A stretch of DNA of 64,000 nt from Kingdonia uniflora (taxonomy: Eukaryota > Streptophyta > Magnoliopsida > Ranunculales > Circaeasteraceae), in contig JACGCM010001161.1 of assembly GCA_014058105.1 (NCBI GenBank), positions 62,001-126,000 on the forward strand. Reading direction: 5' to 3'. Shown piece after piece: positions 11,601-23,187 of the stretch. The notes under the pieces were generated by a model that searched no databases, was not told the DNA's origin, and saw only the letters and a list, made by a program, of their open reading frames with translations. A program made the position numbers and the translations under genes. Numbering within the stretch: the first letter of the stretch is position 1; every line of letters starts with the position of its first letter.

Positions 11601-14600
11601 GTATCTGAAAACAAAAGGGTTAGTTGGCGTATGCTTTTTGTCACTCAAGTACTTAATAAAACAACACTGCAGAGAGTCATAAAATCAGGAAGTACCCAAA
11701 AAAATTATGGCTTAACATGAATGATGCAAACCAGAGTAGGTGATTTATCATTTAGCATGAATAACGAGGACATGTGGTGGACTAGAAGTTATGCTATGTT
11801 ATACTTTAGCGGTGCTTTCTTAAGGAACGGCTACGTAATAACATTTTAGAACCTTTAAAAAGAACACACCATGGATTACTTTTTTCGTGAGCTACGGATT
11901 TATTTATGCCTAACCATTTCAGGAAGATCCTTCTCATAGCTGGATGACGCCTAAAAAGAAAAATCCATGCACGAAGGACCCTGGGGGTGGGGTGTGTATT
12001 TCATCAACGTTTTCAACTTGCATTTTTTAAGAAATTTCTAATTTAAAAATGGCCTTCTGGAGCAGATTAAAGGAAACTAATAATACTATAACAAGAAAGA
12101 GCACAGTTTCCAAATCAATACCATTCATGCGCCACAGTTTCACTTGGCGATCATCTGCTCCAGAAACAATCAAAGGCAAGCTGGGGTGGAATGAAGCCCA
12201 GTTGACTCCCCGATCATGACCTTCTAAAACATATTTGACAACAGCATCGACCCCACCAAACAAATCCGTGTTCATCTGACTAAGTCTGAGGATATCATCC
12301 GCTGGAGAAACAGTCTTTTTCCTCAGTGAACCAATGTCCCACACACGAACTGTCTGATCTAAGGAAGCAGACACAACTAAATCCTCTTTTGGGTGGAATG
12401 ATGCACACATGACATAATGATTGTGGCCAGTCAAGACCGAAATACAAGTACGTGACTGCCAATTCCATATTCTTATAGTTTGGTCATCACTTGCACTAAC
12501 GATCCAAGGGTACTCGTTGTGAAATTGAACGGTACGTATGTAATCAAGGTGTCCAAGAAGGGTAAAAAGACACCGGTGCATCTTGTAGTTCCAGACTTTG
12601 ATCTTGTAATCATCACCTGCAAAAACCAATACATTCCATAAAAACAGGGATCAAAGATCAAATCCTAATGATAGATCAGCCAGTCAGGACTTAATATAAT
12701 GGACTACTGGGCGTAATATAGCGCTTTCAACAAATTGAAAAATGTAAGAATATCGACTATATATTACTGATTTCTCATTATATTACTGATATATCTGATA
12801 AATTGGGTCCAAACTCCTATAGAATACTTATTAAGGTTATTCTAAAGAAATACTGATACGAAAATAATAAAATGCACTGTCGAGATATGGGTCAGATAAA
12901 TTAAATAGCTTGGTTATTTTAAACAAAACTGGATGTATTAACAATTTATTCTTTTTCTTCAAAATTTCTCCACAAGATATATCTTTCAGTCTCCTGGTTC
13001 AGTATTATTCAATTGAAAACTCACATTAGTACGGACAAAACGGAATAGCAATACATACTAAAAGAAGAAAGATGAAGTAATTGAAAAGAAACTGGATTTA
13101 ATTCAATCAAATTGAAACATCTTGAATTTAGGGTTCTTCATTTTCCCAAATAACCAAAAATAACAACTAAACTTCCCAAACCCAAAAGTTGGGTTTTATC
13201 CTCCTAATTCGACAAGAGTTAAAACGAAAATACTAAAAAGTTATGACATGGGGTGTGTAGATGACCACTGATACATCAACTCCCTCCGTCTACAAAAGAA
13301 TTCGACCACGAATTCTCACGAGCAATGTACTCCGCATGAAACTATGGGTTAACTGCTACTAATAGGCCTCATGAACCCAGGTATCCTCCTTCGTCTTCCG
13401 TCGCCACTGAAACTTGAAAAATTTGTAGGCCCCACCCTTAGCCGAAGTGCGGTTATCCACTTCCATAATAGTGTCAACAATATCTCCCGGTTTGACAGCA
13501 ACAACCAGTGGTAGGGAAAGCGGTGGAATATGATTATCGTGAAAAGGAGCAAGCAGATTGACGTTGACCATCCTAGATCGACGTACCTCAGGTGGAAGGT
13601 CCAACTTATACGCATTTTCTCCTATGTAACGAATAACATGAAATGGCCCTGCCCGACGAAGCAACAACTTCAACCCGACCCCGAACGTCTCTGCTTCCTG
13701 CTTCCTGCTTCCCGATATACAGTAATACCAGATCAAAAGGTTGGAATACAACATGACGTCGTCTTTTGTTAGCTTTGCGTTTGTCTCCAAATGTTTCTGC
13801 ACCTCCTCATGGATCGCCCTGATAAAAGCTACAAACTCTTCTATTGATGAAGAAACTGGTATTGTCGATGGTATGGGCACAAAATTAAGAATAGTACCTA
13901 CTGATTGTCCATTGGCAATCTGAAATAGAGACATCCCAGTACATCTGTTAACTTAACTGAATTGTTGAATGTAAACTCGGTTTGCGTAAGTGCAAAATCC
14001 CAAGAATTGGGGAGATCCCCAATAATGCAACGCAATAAGTCACCCAAACTGCGGTTACCAACCTTCGTCTGCCCATCAGTCTGCGGATGAAATGCCGTTG
14101 AAAACTTAAGCTTACACCGTAGGAGTTCCCATAATGTCTGCCAAAAATGACATGTAAACCTAACATCTCTGTCTCAGGTAATACTACGTAGAACCCTGTC
14201 CAGGCAGACGACCTCCTTGAACAAAACGCGAGCCATATGAGAGGCGTCATCAATCTTCTTACAAGGGATAAAGTGGGCCATCATCGAAAACCTGTGGACG
14301 ACCACAAAAATCACATCCAGACCTTGTGTTGTCCGATCCTATCACGAAATCCATAAAGATGTCTCTCCATGGTGCCTCAGGAATAGGCAGAGGCGTGTAC
14401 GATCTTGTGTTCTGCCAAACCCCTTTTGTCGTCTAGCACACGGGACACCACTTAATGAAATCACTAATGTCATGATGCATAGTGGGCCAATAGTAACGCT
14501 CCCTCAGTGCAGAATGTGTTTTAATAATACCAAAATGTCCCCCTAAATCCCGTGCATGAATCTCTGCGAGGTCCCCTCAAGGCTGACTTTGGGATGCATA

Positions 14601-17600
14601 ACATGTCCTCTCTAAACAGAAATCCATCCAACAAACAATAATCGATGTAGTCACCCTGTCCTCGGCCCTGACCTTCAATACAATCATTATAGATGTCCCG
14701 AAAAGATGCGTCTGAAGCATACAACTTCTGTATTTCATTAAACCCAAAAACCGTTGTTCGTAGAGTCACTAAAATATGTATTATGCGGCTCAAGGCATCG
14801 ACAATCCTATTCTCTTTCCCCTTGACATGCTTCATCGTAAAGTGATACTGTTGCAGAAACCTGAAACACTTCGCCTGTCTATCAGATGTAACCCGAGTCT
14901 GATAGTGCATATGTAAAAAAAAATTGTGATCAAAATGAATGATGAAGTCAGTATGGTCAGGTAATGACGCCAATGTGAGAGGGTTGAACTATTGCAAGAA
15001 GCTCGATATCATATGTAGAATGTCGTAACTGGGCTCCTTATAACTTCTTAATTGGACGCCCTCCCTGTGACAGAACTGCACCAATACATGTTTTGCATGC
15101 ATCAGTAGTAACCTCGAATAGCTACGTTAAATCTGGAAGAGCAAGAACTGGTATTGTAGTTATACATATCTTGATCTCTTCAAAAGCCCTCGCTGCGTCC
15201 TGTGTCCACTCGAATGACTCAGTACTCTTTCCCATCAAATCTGTAATAGGGGCCATAAGAGTACTGAAGCCCTTAATAAATCGTCTGTAAAAGGTAGTTA
15301 ACCCATGGAAACTCTTCACTTGTTTCTTATCTATTGGTGTAGGCCAGCCTCAAATTGCTGTAACCTTCTTCTCATCCACCCTTATACCTTGTGCAGAGAC
15401 AACAAATCCCAAAAATTGAACTGCGTCAACCATGAAGGAACACTTCTTCAACTGAAGAAAGAGGTAGTGCTCCCTGAGAACTTGTAATACCCTCTGTACA
15501 TCCTGAATATGCTCGTATGTGGAGCGACTGTAAATCAAGATGTCGTCAAAATAAACCACCATAAATCTCTCGCATATACAATCTCTAAGCACATTTGTCA
15601 TCAACCGCATAAAAGTTGACGGAGCGTTAGAAAGACCAAAGGGCATAACCATCCACTCAAATAGGCCATCATTGGTCATAAATGTTGTCTTCCACTCACC
15701 CCAGGTCGCATACACATACGTATCTGATGGTACCCTGCTCAGAGATCTAACTAGGAGAACACTTGTTCCCCATGTAGATCATCGATGATATCTTCTAGGC
15801 GAGGAATAGGCAAACGGTACTTAACCGTGATCATTGCACGACTATCCATGCACATACACCAACTCCCATCTTTTTTAGGAGTGAGGAGAGCGGGCATTGC
15901 ACATGGACATGTTCTCTCTAACAAAACCTCTGTCATGAAGCTCCCCAACTTGTCTCTGTAACTCTGTATGCTCAGTAGGTGTCATCCTATAATGTGGTAA
16001 GTTGGGAAGTGAAGCCCAAGGTACCAAGTCAATCGCGTGCTGAATATTCCTCAGCGATGGCAAGCCCGTTTCCTCGGGTTCCTCACAAACATCACTATAA
16101 CCAGAAATGATAGACTATAAATGATAGATTGTAAACAATTAGGAACGTGTCAGAGGTGCGAAAAGCATACCCACTAAACAATATGTGGTACTGTGTCGCC
16201 TAGCATCAGCTAAAAAATTGGATGGTGGAGATCTCGCGATAACATCGGTTGGAGGCACCGGGTTGAGTGTGATCTCCTTACCCTGCCAGATAATGTTAAG
16301 TGTTGGTATCCCCATCATGTTCTCCGTCGAACCCCCATCGATTATAACATTTAATAGAAACCCGTTGGCTACGCAGCGGGTTCAAAAAATCTCATGTCTC
16401 AACCATAAGCCGAAATCTTTGCCTTCTTGGATACCCACATGATTCACGAAGCTGCATAAAGGAAAGAATTGGGAATTTACCCGTGTTTCTCGGTTCTCAT
16501 ACTTGCCAAGTTTGTAATCGGTACCACTGCTTGCGTTGTAGTAGCCGGATTAGTCGAAGCTAAATTGGACACCTCCCTCTCTCTCCTCTCTCTCCATGTG
16601 TGGTTGAATTCAAGGCTGAATTGGGGATCTCTCCCACTTCTTGCGTGGTTGATTGATTGCCAAGGATTGTGGCGAAGGGTACGCGTAAGGTTGGTCGACC
16701 CTCGTCGTCGTCGAAAAGAACCTCAAGTTTAGGTATTGGTATGTGCATCATAAGTGGGTTTCCTCCACCGTGTTTTCATTGTTGTTCTCCAATTGCTTGA
16801 TTACGGATTCCATCAATGCGTATTGAATCCAAACCATCTCTAAAAGAATTTCACCTCTTTCCATCATTGGGGATCGAAATCCGGTTAAAGATAAGGCTCA
16901 AATACCAATCTAATGTATACTAAAAGAAGAAAGATGAAGTAATTGAAAAAAAACTGGATTTAATTCAATCAAATTGAAAGATATTGAATTTAGGGTTCTT
17001 AATTCTCCCAAATAACCAAAATAACAACTAAACTCCTCAAACCCAAAAGTTAGGTTTTATCCTCTTAATTCTACAAGGGTAAAAACAAAAATACTAAAAA
17101 GCTATGACATGGGGTGTGTAGACGACCACAGATACATCAAATAGCCATACAACTGTAAGCATGTGTAATTCAAATTATTAAAGCATCCCCAATAAATTCA
17201 TACAATAATGTGTATAGCTTATATATCCAGACCTAGAAACAATATATGTGTTATTGTTTTATCGTTGTTAACGTACACAGTCAACATTATGATGATTTAA
17301 TAATTAGACTATTTGAGATTTATGCTTATGATATTGATAATTTGGGCTATTATGAAATTATGATATTTTTCTTAAAATTTACCTTAACATTATACGTTAA
17401 ATATTTTGGCTCATTGAAATTTTGAACCGTCAAGAATTCATGATAATGTTCGATAAGGTAAATTATGTTGTCTCCACCTTCATATATTTTCATTTATTTA
17501 ATTTGCTTACACAAATAAGATGTACCTATTTATTCTTATTTTTTGTAATTAATATAGATTTTTTCTGTTAGTCACCTAGCACTCACCGCCTCCACATTTT

Positions 17601-18331
17601 TACACCTTGGCTCTAACACATAAGATAAATATCCGTGAATTGCTAATACGTACAATTCAAGTGCATACACAACAATATTGTTCAAAAATACATTCTTGGC
17701 TATCTATAATGTTTTAAATAGCGGCTTCTCCCAACCGTTTTATGCATATACTTTTTCTAAATTGGGTCGGCAATATTTTTTCCTAGGAATTATGTCACCT
17801 AGGCATAAAACATTGGTTTAAATCCTCTTCAATGGGCGGACTTGAAAATTCGCATAAAACTGGCTTCTTTCCACAGAAACACAAAGGCCCCCGCCCTCTT
17901 CCCTCCTCCCTCTCTACTACACCCACAAAATTTGTAATTCTTCTTCGGACTAAAAAGCTCATTGAAATTTCTCTCCTACAACTATAAATTTCTACTATAA
18001 CTTGAGACGCTCTTACCGGAGATCCTAATCCTACACTAAGCTTTCAAATCATAAATTCAACACAACATACACAATTCAATAACTACAAATGTAAATTACA
18101 ACAAAACTGCAACACTACGATACCTCCGGATACGAAAAGAGGCTGAGAATTATGAAAATGTACACCGCGAACAGGTCCATCGTGCTCATCGAACCTATCG
18201 ATAAGAGTTCCCATCCGATAATCCCAAAGCTGAATCACACCACTGTGAAGACTCGCTAAGATCCATGGTCTCTTATTATGAAAACTCAAACCTTTTACAC
18301 GATTACTCTTCGTTTCGAACTTCGTCAACAT
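8669..18331 (-). CDS. COPA: coatomer subunit alpha (alpha-COP)
   Basis: Three coding exons on the minus strand, 18124-18331, 12122-12616 and 8669-11604, join in frame to 1212 codons plus stop, the usual plant length. All junctions are GT-AG (GGAG/GTATCG, TTGCAG/GTGATG, AATG/GTATTG, TTTCAG/ATACAA). The start [18 protein letters not shown] is the conserved family N-terminus. The first 300 residues form a WD40 propeller (LWDY, VWNY, IWNW, VWDI, LWRM, VWDV); then comes a second propeller, a solenoid with an acidic linker, and the C-terminal COPI domain with CSYC and CTVC pairs ending [11 protein letters not shown]. Alpha-COP is part of the COPI coat on Golgi vesicles; the propeller reads dilysine retrieval signals and the C-terminus binds epsilon-COP. 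Coding 1 intron is 5.5 kb because of a retrotransposon. No disabling change seen. Confidence 0.95.
11605..12121 (-). other. coatomer gene intron between exons 2 and 3
   Basis: A 517-base GT-AG intron with AT-rich sequence. I see no repeat or RNA gene in it. Confidence 0.85.
12617..13048 (-). other. coatomer intron 1, part 3' of the inserted element
   Basis: AT-rich intron sequence between the retrotransposon and exon 2, ending GTTTTTGCAG at the exon. It contains the left copy of the target-site duplication AATAG (13044-13048). No other feature is visible. Confidence 0.8.
13049..13278 (-). repeat. 3' LTR of intronic chromovirus
   Basis: On the plus strand it runs CAATACATACTAAAAG to GATACATCA. 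It matches 16911-17139 along its whole length with scattered substitutions and small indels. Confidence 0.9.
13350..16450 (-). pseudogene. chromovirus pol remnants (PR-RT-RH-IN-chromodomain)
   Basis: From high to low coordinates: protease near 16390-16190 ([13 protein letters not shown], preceded by an in-frame stop where TRC follows); RT 16063-15350 with [32 protein letters not shown] and catalytic YFDD; RNase H from 15319 ([15 protein letters not shown]) to 14780 ([17 protein letters not shown]); then the integrase zinc region, core and C-terminus to 13359. The last residues, [17 protein letters not shown], are a decayed chromodomain. At least ten stops or frameshifts; the element is dead. 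Confidence 0.85.
16560..16905 (-). pseudogene. short leader/gag remnant of intronic chromovirus
   Basis: Only about 350 bases separate the 5' LTR and the protease region, far too little for a gag gene. A 63-residue open piece ([20 protein letters not shown] onward) shows no gag motif that I recognise. The segment holds the tRNA-Met-like primer site at about 16893-16906. Confidence 0.5.
16911..17139 (-). repeat. 5' LTR of intronic chromovirus
   Basis: The partner of 13049-13278, bordered on its outside by AATAG (17140-17144) and on its inside by the primer site. Confidence 0.9.
17145..18123 (-). other. coatomer intron 1, part 5' of the inserted element
   Basis: AT-rich intron sequence without recognisable coding or repeat structure. 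The donor GTATCG starts at 18123. Confidence 0.7.
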
Positions 18332-18350
18332 CGTTTCGAAACCCTAATTA

Positions 18351-18454
18351 CTGCAATTCGATCAAATCAAACCTTAATTAACATGAAATCAGAGATCGTT
18401 TCATTCTAGGGTTTCGATCTAAAGATAATTGAAGAAATCAAGAAAAAGTTTTAC
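18351..18454 (-). other. 5' UTR intron of the coatomer gene
   Basis: On the minus strand GATCTGAG/GTAAAACT opens at 18454 and CGAATTGCAG/TAATTAGGG closes at 18351, a 104-base intron ending 19 bases before the ATG (18329-18331). Both sites are strong plant consensus sequences. It is inferred from sequence only. Confidence 0.65.
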
Positions 18455-18499
18455 CTCAGATCTGATATGGTGTGTATGGTAGATCGCGAGGAATTAAGA

Positions 18500-18640
18500 A
18501 ATCGCGATCATGCAAATGAGTGTGTGAGAGAGAGGGGTTTTATATGGCATCTGTAGTGTTGGAGTGATATTTGTAGAGAAGGAAGCACTACTTTCAGAGC
18601 AGGATAAAAAATAATAATAATAACTTCGGCTTGAGACCGT
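18500..18640 (-). promoter_or_regulatory. core promoter of the coatomer gene
   Basis: On the minus strand CCATATAAAA (18538-18547) is a good TATA box. About 30 bases downstream begins a CT-rich leader (CCTCTCTCTCACACACTC) typical of plant 5' UTRs. Transcription would start near 18505-18515 and run through the 104-base UTR intron to the ATG at 18331. Confidence 0.6.
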
Positions 18641-19073
18641 TGGTTTTTCTCGAGAGAGACGTAATGAATGTTTGAAGTTGGAGTAGCGGCTCAGATTGTT
18701 TTGAGAGCGTCACTTGGATGATGCTTCTGTGTATTAACGAATCACTGAGCTTAAATAATGCCAAATGGTATGGTGTTATTCAGGACAATATTTATGTGGT
18801 AGGGGTCGTTCCAACTTTTGTTAATTTCACTTAAAAGATGAGCAACCGAACCAAAACTTTGCTCAGTCAGATTTTAGTTAAAAACAAAAAAATTAAGTTT
18901 TCAACTCGAGGGACCTAGCATTGATGTAAAATACAAGTTAAAAAAAAAAAAAAAAAAAAACTTTTTAGTTTCCGGTCCTAGCATTGATGGGTAATATCGA
19001 AAGTTGGCATTGTATTTCTATAACATACAAAACGCTGGGGTTCTAGTGTTGATGGGCAATATTGAAAGCTATT

Positions 19074-19503
19074 TGTAATAGCCTAATTCTGGAATTCGGA
19101 CTTAGCCTTTACACCAAAGATAATCAGGGCGATTATTAACTAAAAGTAATTATTAACACAAAATTTAGCGTGAAAAACCTTTTAATAAGTTAAAAACCAC
19201 GACCTCTCTTGAGGATTTAGAAAAATGAATATTATTGATAGTTGATAGCTATTACAAACAATGCTCTGAGTAGCTCTTGATAGACTTTCTTGATAGGAAA
19301 AGTTTGTCCTTCATCTGTAGCTCTGTGGTCTTATTTATAGGTCTTATAATATGACTGTTATCTGCTTTAATAACGAACGTTACAATATATGGTTTTGATG
19401 AGTCTTCATAATAATTTGTGTCACGTGTATGTTGACGAGGTCGAGTGATCGTATGATGGTCGAAGATGGGGCTTGAGTCCGAGATGGTGAATGAGCAACT
19501 ACA
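19074..19503 (-). repeat. 3' LTR of outer element
   Basis: 430 bp, related to the LTR at 7359-8125 read on the other strand. On the minus strand it carries GACCTATAAATAAGACCACAG as TATA region. It matches 35798-36227 almost throughout. Confidence 0.9.
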
Positions 19504-19511
19504 AGACAACT

Positions 19512-19559
19512 CTCAGCTAATAGCATGAAAAGCATCATGGGCGAGTGGTGTTGGCTGAG
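19512..19559 (-). other. hairpin beside 3' LTR of outer element
   Basis: CTCAGCTAA (19512-19520) faces TTGGCTGAG (19551-19559), a 48-base unit as in the other family members. One stem pair is changed on both sides (A-T to G-C) relative to the copy at 7301. Confidence 0.65.
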
Positions 19560-19639
19560 AAATTTATTATATATCCGTTACCTGACGTTGCTGTCTTGAT
19601 TCTGATGCAGTTTATTATCGTTAATACTTGCTTTCAGGA

Positions 19640-20260
19640 ATTTGACCTGTAATATGTAGTCTGTTTGGTCGAATTGGATGAACCAATAACCGACCTGTAA
19701 TATGTAATCTGTTTGGTCGAATTTGACGAACCAATAACCGACTTGTAATATATTAGATGGGTTGGTCGAATTGGGATAAACCAATAACCGACCTGTAATG
19801 TATTAGATGGGTTGGTCAAATTGGGATGAACCAATAAGCGACCTGTAATGTATTAGATGGGTTGGTCGAATTGGGATAAACCAATAAGCGACCTGTAATA
19901 TATTAGATGGGTTGATCGAATTGGGATGAACAAATAGGCAACCTGTAATGTATTAGATGGGCGGTCGAATTGGGATGAATCAATAAGCGACTAGTAATGT
20001 ATTGGATGGGTGGTCGAATTGGGATGAACTAATAAGCGACATGTAATGTATTAGATGGGTGGTCGAATTAGGATGAACCAATAAGCGACCTGTAATGTAT
20101 TTAGAAGATCGAATTGGCTGAAGCAACAATTCTGTATATAGAAGTACTTGTATGAGATAGTAGAAAAGTACTGTGATATGCAATTTGTAATATGTAATCT
20201 GTTTGGTCGAATTGGACGAACCAATAACCGACCTGTAATAAATTATGTAATCTGTTGGTT
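19640..20260 (-). repeat. tandem array, about 50-bp unit, in outer element
   Basis: About ten units of the type GGTCGAATTGGGATGAACCA followed by ATAAGCGACCTGTAATGTATTAG. CGACCTG recurs at 19691, 19739, 19789, 19839 and 19889 (steps 48-50 bp). Units decay after 20110, with one or two more at 20180-20260. Homologous in motif to the arrays at 3413-3680 and 29680-30530. Confidence 0.85.
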
Positions 20261-20264
20261 GAAT

Positions 20265-20590
20265 TGGGTGAACTAGTCAAGTTTGCCCCCAAGTATGATT
20301 TAAGTCGATGAGATTAATAATGAGGTCGAGCATTATGCCTGGAACTGAGGTCGAGCTCCCCCAAGTATGAGCTTGAATACTCCGACCTTAAATACTATTG
20401 GATATGAGATTGATAATGAGTATGAGCTAAGACTGCTTTGAAGCTGAGGTTTATCTTGCCCCCAAGTATAATTTATGTCGATTGATAATAAGCTGAACAC
20501 CTTAATAATGTGGTTGATGTTGTTGAAAAGATGGAGGTTGAGCACTGAGTCTGAAGCTGATGTCGAGCTCGCCCTCAAGTATGTTATTTT
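20265..20590. repeat. degenerate GC-poor repeats in outer element
   Basis: Imperfect repeats sharing TTGCCCCCAAGTAT(G/A)ATTTA and GAGGTCGAGC words recur near 20282, 20362, 20455 and 20570, spacing roughly 90-110 bp. They probably are an older, diverged array of the same element. Confidence 0.5.
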
Positions 20591-20794
20591 GTAAGATAAG
20601 TCATCGATGTCTAAGCGAGACATCTCAAGTGTGTGTGGCTCGAAATCTGCATTAGAGAGGCCTGATGGTGAATCATCAGTCAATATGAGATGAACTTGGT
20701 TGGGAAACACTTCTGCCATAGTATGATAGGACTGTCGAAGAGCCTCTATTGCATGATCATATCTTTCAGCTAGAGCACGGTAAGTTCTCATCAC
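20560..20794 (-). pseudogene. captured NAB-domain (NETWORKED-type) gene fragment
   Basis: The minus strand encodes RTYRALAERYDHAIEALRQS, HTMAEVFPNQV and TDDSPSGLSNADFEPHTLEM. This is the C-terminal half of the NAB actin-binding domain and the conserved linker of plant NETWORKED1/KIP1 proteins. Upstream of the YRALAERYD block the homology stops abruptly near 20795, and downstream it fades after DIDDLSYK. It is a fragment of a host gene inside a retrotransposon, not a gene. Its other end abuts the EXO70 fragment head to head. Confidence 0.8.
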
Positions 20795-20801
20795 TGAGGA
20801 T

Positions 20802-21045
20802 ATGATCCATATTTTATCAACTTTCGATAAGCGGCTTTCGAGTATCGATTACATCGAGGAGTTTGAAACCGTTGAGAAAATTGTACTTAAATGGGACTTT
20901 AATTCGAATACTCCCCAATACTTGTCATTGTTTTGGGAGGATTCCCCATACGCGGCGTCAGAGTATTTAGCAGTTGTTGATGAGATATTAAGGCTTGATT
21001 GAGGATCTCAGTTTGTCGCCTGATAGTGATGAGATTGGTTCAATT
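20802..21045 (+). pseudogene. captured EXO70 exocyst subunit fragment
   Basis: The plus strand encodes LSTFDKRLSSIDYIEEFETV, EKIVLKWD, FWEDSPYAASEYLAVVDEIL and then, after a one-base insertion near 20997, IEDLSLSPDSDEI. This is the N-terminal region of plant EXO70 proteins. Only about 80 codons are present. It lies 8 bases from the NAB fragment and in the opposite orientation, so the two cannot come from one transcript. Confidence 0.8.
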
Positions 21046-21079
21046 TATAGCTAAGACAAGACTTGGTAAAAAGCTTTGT

Positions 21080-21660
21080 TGAGGTAAGCTTTCTTGAATT
21101 CGGGGAACGTTTTATATCCAAGACGAGACTTGGTAAAAATTCACCATTGGCAACTATAAGACGAATATTGTGAGCACGCTGAATAGCACACCCTCAATGC
21201 TTAGCAATAGATGGATGCATGAAATTGTGAGTAGACCCCTGCGAGACCTTGCATAGATGACCAGGCTTATATAACAATTAAAACAGAAATCTCTTAAGCG
21301 ACGCTTTTGTTACTCCGACCAAGATAGGTGTCGAAAACCAGACGGTGATAGATTCGTCTTAATAATAGTAGTCGTAGTGGAATGCTTAGTAATTGTAGAA
21401 CGATTAAAGAAATGCCGAAAAATATCATTTTAAATAGTAGCAAATTTTTCTTCCTTTACAAGTGCCTCTCCAAAGCTTGGGTCAGCATTGTTGGCTGAAG
21501 GGTACATAGAGCAGCCATAATATCATCACGTAAATCCAATATAAAAGTGCTTATCAGATGTTAATTTAGGAATACCGCAAACTAAGTTAGCAATGCATTC
21601 GAAAGCGAGATCCGAAGCGGATATCAAGCCACTGAGCCACCTTTTAAGTTAGTAGTAGCA
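21080..21660 (-). pseudogene. gag zinc finger and protease scraps of a gypsy element
   Basis: Minus-strand reading gives, with stops and frameshifts, a gag tail (ALCTLQPTMLTQALERALVK), a CCHC-like LCFNCYKPGHLC and a protease-like GSTHNFMHPSIAKH. The wording is that of Reina-type chromoviruses rather than Tat. It may be what is left of the outer element's own coding part or a further insertion. Confidence 0.6.
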
Positions 21661-21689
21661 ATCGAAACCAGATGAGCATCTAGAACCCC

Positions 21690-22219
21690 ATAAAGGGATT
21701 AATATTGTCGATCAAAGACCTGCTATTGTTTAGGTCGAACAAAACTCAAACTCGATTCAAAGACCTTTTTTTAAATTATGGGTATGAAAATGTGGAGCTC
21801 AACTTTGAGGATTGTAATCGCAGGAGCATAATGACCTGCTATTGTGAAGGTCGATTAAAGACCTACAATTGATGAGGTCGAATGAAGACCAAGCTCAATT
21901 TAGAGAGAGAAAAAGGCTTGTCATTCTTCGGCCTACGTCGACCATTATTCTCTAGAGCTCGAGTAATCAATTATTCCGAGCTCGATCAAACTTGTGTACG
22001 AGAACCCAAAGTTCTAAAACTCGATTTAAATAGGATGAATAAACTCTCTGTGCTGGAGCTTGAGTGAGCAATTACCCAGAGCTCGCGTGAGAAAGAAGGA
22101 TTTATACCAAAAAAATTAGGTTTTTAAGATCGTTAAGTGACGATAATAACAAAGATTGAGAGTAGGGTTTATGGAGAGAGAGAGAGATCACGAGAGAGTT
22201 ACAATGATGAGAACAATGG
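21690..22219. other. outer element interior, no clear gene
   Basis: Contains repeated words GACCTGCTATTGT and GGTCGA-NN-AAAGACCT (21718-21890), probably old tandem units, and otherwise nothing coding that I can support. Ends at the target-site copy GGAGC of the inner element. Confidence 0.4.
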
Positions 22220-22224
22220 GGAGC

Positions 22225-22897
22225 TGTAATAGCCTATTTTTTTATTGGATGAAGATAGTGCCTTACACCCTTGAAATATGAATATTAGCTAGGAATTGGA
22301 AGCAATTAACACAAGTTCTAGCGTGAAAAACCCTTGAATGGGTTAAAAACCACGACCTCTCGTGAGGATTTCTGAAAGAATAGTGTTTATTTAGATGCTA
22401 GCTATTACAAAGAGAAAGGGATTGAATATTTAAGTTTTGGTAGGGATGACTTTCTCTAAGAGTTATGTAAGTGATAATAATCCCCCTGATTCTGATCTCC
22501 ATGTCTCTTTTTGTAGGTTTTATAATATGACCGTTGGTTACATTGATGACGTAAATTTTGGTCGTCCGTATTTGATGAGTCTTTATGAGGTCTTTTGTAA
22601 CGCCTTGATACTTGTTGATCTGTAACAGATCTATTAATACTCTTAGCTGTAACTTCAGACCGTTGGAGAAGATACGATATCTTGTGATGTTCGTATGTAT
22701 ACGATCTGTTGATAAGTGGAGGAGTATCTTCTGCAGTACAAAGTTACATGATGCTTCAATATCTTTGAACTGCAGGTAAGGAAGTCTGTATTACGATCTT
22801 CTTGTCTTCAATCTTTGGTTTGTTGTCAATATGCTTTCTCAAACTATGTGACCTCGCATATAGTATTCAGTACGAGGATTGGAAATAAGCCCTCACA
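22225..22897 (-). repeat. 3' LTR of inner element
   Basis: 673 bp, related at both ends to the 430-bp LTR of the outer element (TGTAATAGCC; GTGAAAAACC-N-GTTAAAAACCACGACCTCT block). It contains extra sequence at 22600-22860. Confidence 0.85.
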
Positions 22898-22907
22898 ACT
22901 GCCCCCT

Positions 22908-22955
22908 CTTAGCCAATAGCAGGAGAAACGTGTGTGGCGAATGGTATTGGTTGAG
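22908..22955 (-). other. hairpin beside 3' LTR of inner element
   Basis: CTTAGCCAA (22908-22916) faces TTGGTTGAG (22947-22955), 48 bases in all. The loop keeps the family block CCATTCGCCACAC on the minus strand. Two stem positions are weakened. Confidence 0.6.
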
Positions 22956-23187
22956 AAGTCTAGTCGTTTTGAATATTGCATTAATGGCTTCCTAGTTATC
23001 TGGAAGGATAATTGTTTTGACTGTTGGGTCTCCAAAAAATTCTGCTTGAGATGTATGCTTGTGATAAAGACTGTATTGGAAGTGGTGACATGCATTTAAA
23101 TGTTGCTACTATAAAAGATGGTGACCAGTTGCTATTATTGTTCACCCTGGTTCAACCTGTCAATCGTTCAGATTTGTAGAAGTAGTA

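Larger units (their letters stand above)
13049..17139 (-). mobile_element. chromovirus (Reina-like) in coatomer intron 1
   Basis: A 4091-bp LTR element on the minus strand with LTRs 13049-13278 and 16911-17139 (about 230 bp, roughly 90 percent alike). It is flanked by perfect AATAG duplications at 13044-13048 and 17140-17144. LTR ends are TGATGTAT and the decayed inverse ATACATTA. A primer site resembling TGGTATCAGAGCC (as TTGGTATTTGAGCC) lies at about 16893-16906, and a purine tract ACGGAGGGAG precedes the 3' LTR at 13279-13289. Short LTRs, small size and a C-terminal chromodomain point to the Reina clade. Gag is almost wholly missing. Confidence 0.9.

Noticed and set aside
18941..18960. Run of about 20 A as a retrotransposition tail
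   Set aside because: No LINE or SINE body or target duplication adjoins; it lies within the inverted-repeat arm and is probably slippage.
20802..21002. Small intact EXO70-like gene
   Set aside because: Only the N-terminal part is present, a frameshift follows at once, and it lies inside an LTR element.
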